A stretch of 6,401 nucleotides of DNA from Bacteroidota bacterium. GTDB taxonomy: Bacteria; Bacteroidota; Bacteroidia; Flavobacteriales; Flavobacteriaceae. The stretch spans positions 1 through 6,401 of the forward strand of contig JAJRSY010000059.1 of the NCBI GenBank assembly GCA_024278565.1, given 5' to 3'. The position numbers were made by a program, and so were the translations under genes. The notes under the pieces were generated by a model that made no database searches, was not told the DNA's origin, and saw nothing but the letters and a program-made list of their open reading frames with translations. This document shows positions 4,904 through 6,401 of this stretch, one piece after another. The first letter of the stretch is position 1. Each line of letters begins with the position of its first letter.

Positions 4904-4919
4904 TAGTCACAGACTAGTG
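4901..4919. repeat. Short palindrome CACTAGTC-ACA-GACTAGTG at the IS630 target
   Basis: Eight-bp arms flank a 3-nt loop. The outer CAC comes from the IS end. The host part, CTAGTC-ACA-GACTAG, would also have been a perfect 6-bp-arm hairpin before insertion, because the left flank also ends in C before the TA. The element therefore landed in the TA of a small hairpin. Confidence 0.7.
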
Positions 4920-4970
4920 GGAGCGCACACGAGAATCGGCAGGGGAGACGAGTGTTAGTTGGTAGTGTTC

Positions 4971-5014
4971 CTATAGGTGCGTATATTCGGGCGAAAAACC
5001 AAAATCACCTATAG
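4971..5014. repeat. Inverted repeat at the 3' end of the carboxypeptidase gene
   Basis: CTATAGGTG (4971-4979) pairs with CACCTATAG (5006-5014) across 26 bp. The right arm covers the last codons and the TGA stop of the carboxypeptidase gene, so on its mRNA the stem would form at the stop codon. It has no U-run and a large loop, so a terminator role is uncertain. The rest of 4906-5004 is GC-richer than the left flank of the IS and shows no ORF or RNA gene that I can support. Confidence 0.45.
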
Positions 5015-6401
5015 ATCATCGCATTTTCAAAAACCCCCTTGCCCGTTTCGAGATCGATCAAGAAACCGTTGATGACCGCGTATTTGTCCACCCCGTCTTT
5101 TTCCAATAAAAAGGTGGGGTTGATGCCTACCTTTAAATTTAGGTCAGGCACCTTATAGGTCTTGCCTATTAAATGGATCGGTACCGGTGATGCCAATACC
5201 TTGCTTGGCATTTTTTCGACACGCACATAGGTATAGCCGGATCTTAACAATGAGATCGGGTTTAGGTCGCCCGTGGCCAACCGATCTACCGATCTGATGG
5301 TTTCGCCATAGACCCTGCCCGGTTTTATCGTATAGCCCTTGGCATCAAACACCTCATAGCCATAATAAGTTGAAAGATCGCCTTGGTCAATGATTCGGCT
5401 ACTGTACCAAAACCCGGTACTGTCGGCTATGGCTACCTCTAAATGGTTTATGCCAATATCGAGCACATAGGGCTTGCCCAATAGCTCGTAGGTGGCATTG
5501 GTTATCTTTAAGTCGAACAGTTTGCGGTCGTTTTCGGGTATCTTTTCATAGTCCGTAATCGGAATATCAACATAGTTGCCCTTGGCAATGGTATAGATCG
5601 CTGAAAGGATCGATACGTAGTTCAGTTTTCTGATTTCCTGTTTTTCAACATCATTGGCGTACCCACCTGATTCTATTAAAATGGTACTGGTGCCCCACTT
5701 TTGAATATTATCGCCGAAGGCACGGGGCTCAAAATCATCATTGTATTTCGCTACTTGGCCCGGAGCGTACTTTTGAATGATCTGGTTCATAAAAACGATG
5801 ACCTTCATGGCATTGCCCCGAACCTCGTTGATTTCCTTTTCATAGTTATAGGCAGGTGCCAAATACGAAATGGTCGCCGGTTTTTCGGTACGCTCGGCAT
5901 TGTAATAGGTACTTTGATCGTGCAAATTGAACCCGAAATCGGCATCAAGGCTGTCACGCACCCGTTTTAGGACCTGGCTTTCGGGGGACTGTAATCGCAG
6001 GGCATCCCTATTGATATCAACGCCCAACCTGTTGCGCCGGGCAAACACCTCTGCCCCATCAGGGTTTAGCATGGGCAGAAAATGGATGGTGGTACTGTTG
6101 AGTATTTCCTGTTTCTCGGCCTTAAAATCATCACTGGCAAAAAAGTTCAAAATATCGAAGATGGCCTGGGTGGCGGTAGGCTCGTCACCGTGCATTTGCG
6201 ACCATAGAAAGACATTGGTCTTGCCCTTGCCAATACTGATCAATGACAGCTCACGCCCCTCGATCGATCTACCGACCACTTTTACAGTGAATTTCGGGTT
6301 CTTGCGGCACTTTGCGATCAACGGCTGTAGTTGGTGGTGTTTGATCCGGCGTTTGTCCAAACCTGTTTCCTTGTACTTTTCATAGGTTTCGTAGAGTGCT
6401 G
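5005..6401 (-). CDS. M14-family zinc carboxypeptidase, 5' end beyond the window
   Basis: The frame is open from the right edge to a TGA at 5005-5007. The first visible TTG (6358-6360) is not a convincing start, because coding sequence continues upstream of it as ALYETYEKYKETG, as expected for the N-terminus of this family. Numbering from that TTG, zinc ligands H57 and E60 lie in MHGDEPTAT, substrate-binding N117-R118 in DINRD, the third zinc ligand H147 in FNLHDQ, and the catalytic Glu E230 in ILIESGG. The M14 domain ends near residue 260. About 190 further residues, beginning around the FDLKITNATYELLGKPYVLD stretch, form a C-terminal domain typical of flavobacterial homologues. The enzyme should remove C-terminal residues from peptides or act on a peptide-like amide; the substrate is not deducible. 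No signal peptide is visible, but the true start is missing. The gene converges on fumC with the IS630 element between them. Confidence 0.9.
   Translation of the reverse strand, partial: ALYETYEKYKETGLDKRRIKHHQLQPLIAKCRKNPKFTVKVVGRSIEGRELSLISIGKGKTNVFLWSQMHGDEPTATQAIFDILNFFASDDFKAEKQEILNSTTIHFLPMLNPDGAEVFARRNRLGVDINRDALRLQSPESQVLKRVRDSLDADFGFNLHDQSTYYNAERTEKPATISYLAPAYNYEKEINEVRGNAMKVIVFMNQIIQKYAPGQVAKYNDDFEPRAFGDNIQKWGTSTILIESGGYANDVEKQEIRKLNYVSILSAIYTIAKGNYVDIPITDYEKIPENDRKLFDLKITNATYELLGKPYVLDIGINHLEVAIADSTGFWYSSRIIDQGDLSTYYGYEVFDAKGYTIKPGRVYGETIRSVDRLATGDLNPISLLRSGYTYVRVEKMPSKVLASPVPIHLIGKTYKVPDLNLKVGINPTFLLEKDGVDKYAVINGFLIDLETGKGVFENAMIYR

Noticed and set aside
4906..5004. Possible structured RNA in the GC-richer gap right of the IS630 element
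   Set aside because: Only the two short inverted repeats already listed could be found; no tRNA, riboswitch or known small RNA pattern is recognisable.
5701..6385. Plus-strand open frames opposite the carboxypeptidase
   Set aside because: They are antisense shadows of a gene with a full set of M14 catalytic residues.

Overview
The window looks like chromosomal DNA of a marine-type Flavobacteriaceae (Bacteroidota). Three things point there. Protein-coding DNA is AT-rich with A-rich, Shine-Dalgarno-poor leaders. Bacteroidota-type promoter motifs (TTTG at -33, TAnnTTTG at -7) can be read in front of several genes. The proteins (class II fumarase, a cytosolic-type M14 carboxypeptidase, small membrane and secreted hypotheticals, IS1595/ISAs1/IS630 transposases) resemble flavobacterial versions. 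The genus cannot be fixed from sequence alone.

Layout, left to right. Positions 1-99 (-) are the first 33 codons of an IS1595 (ISXO2-like) transposase that runs off the left edge. Positions 146-487 (+) encode an ArsC-family arsenate reductase. Positions 638-1162 (+) encode a secreted protein of unknown function with an in-frame 15-bp Gly-rich minisatellite and a poly-Lys tail. A hairpin at 1205-1233 is shared by this gene and a convergent gene for a 57-residue membrane protein (1232-1405, -). The membrane protein's own promoter shows that the longer reading frame starts too far upstream. Positions 1513-2120 are a shrunken, non-autonomous ISAs1-family element with perfect 18-bp terminal inverted repeats, a perfect 10-bp target duplication, a transposase remnant with an internal deletion, and a nested 75-bp foldback. 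Positions 2166-3563 (+) are fumC, followed by a perfect 50-bp palindrome (3575-3624). Positions 3708-4903 are a complete IS630-family element flanked by TA, but its transposase has about seven frameshifts. Positions 5005-6401 (-) are an M14 zinc carboxypeptidase whose start lies outside the window.

The host genes do not form an operon or a recognisable pathway together. fumC is a TCA-cycle gene, and the others look like single-gene units. The region is mainly a record of insertion-sequence traffic: both complete IS footprints sit in intergenic gaps (one divergent, one convergent), so no host gene was visibly broken. The most interesting point is that the ISAs1-derived element appears to supply the -33 box of the fumC promoter from its terminal inverted repeat, with the -7 box coming from host DNA. 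I found no sign of a new defence system, CRISPR array or biosynthetic cluster. The findings concern regulation and mobile-element structure.
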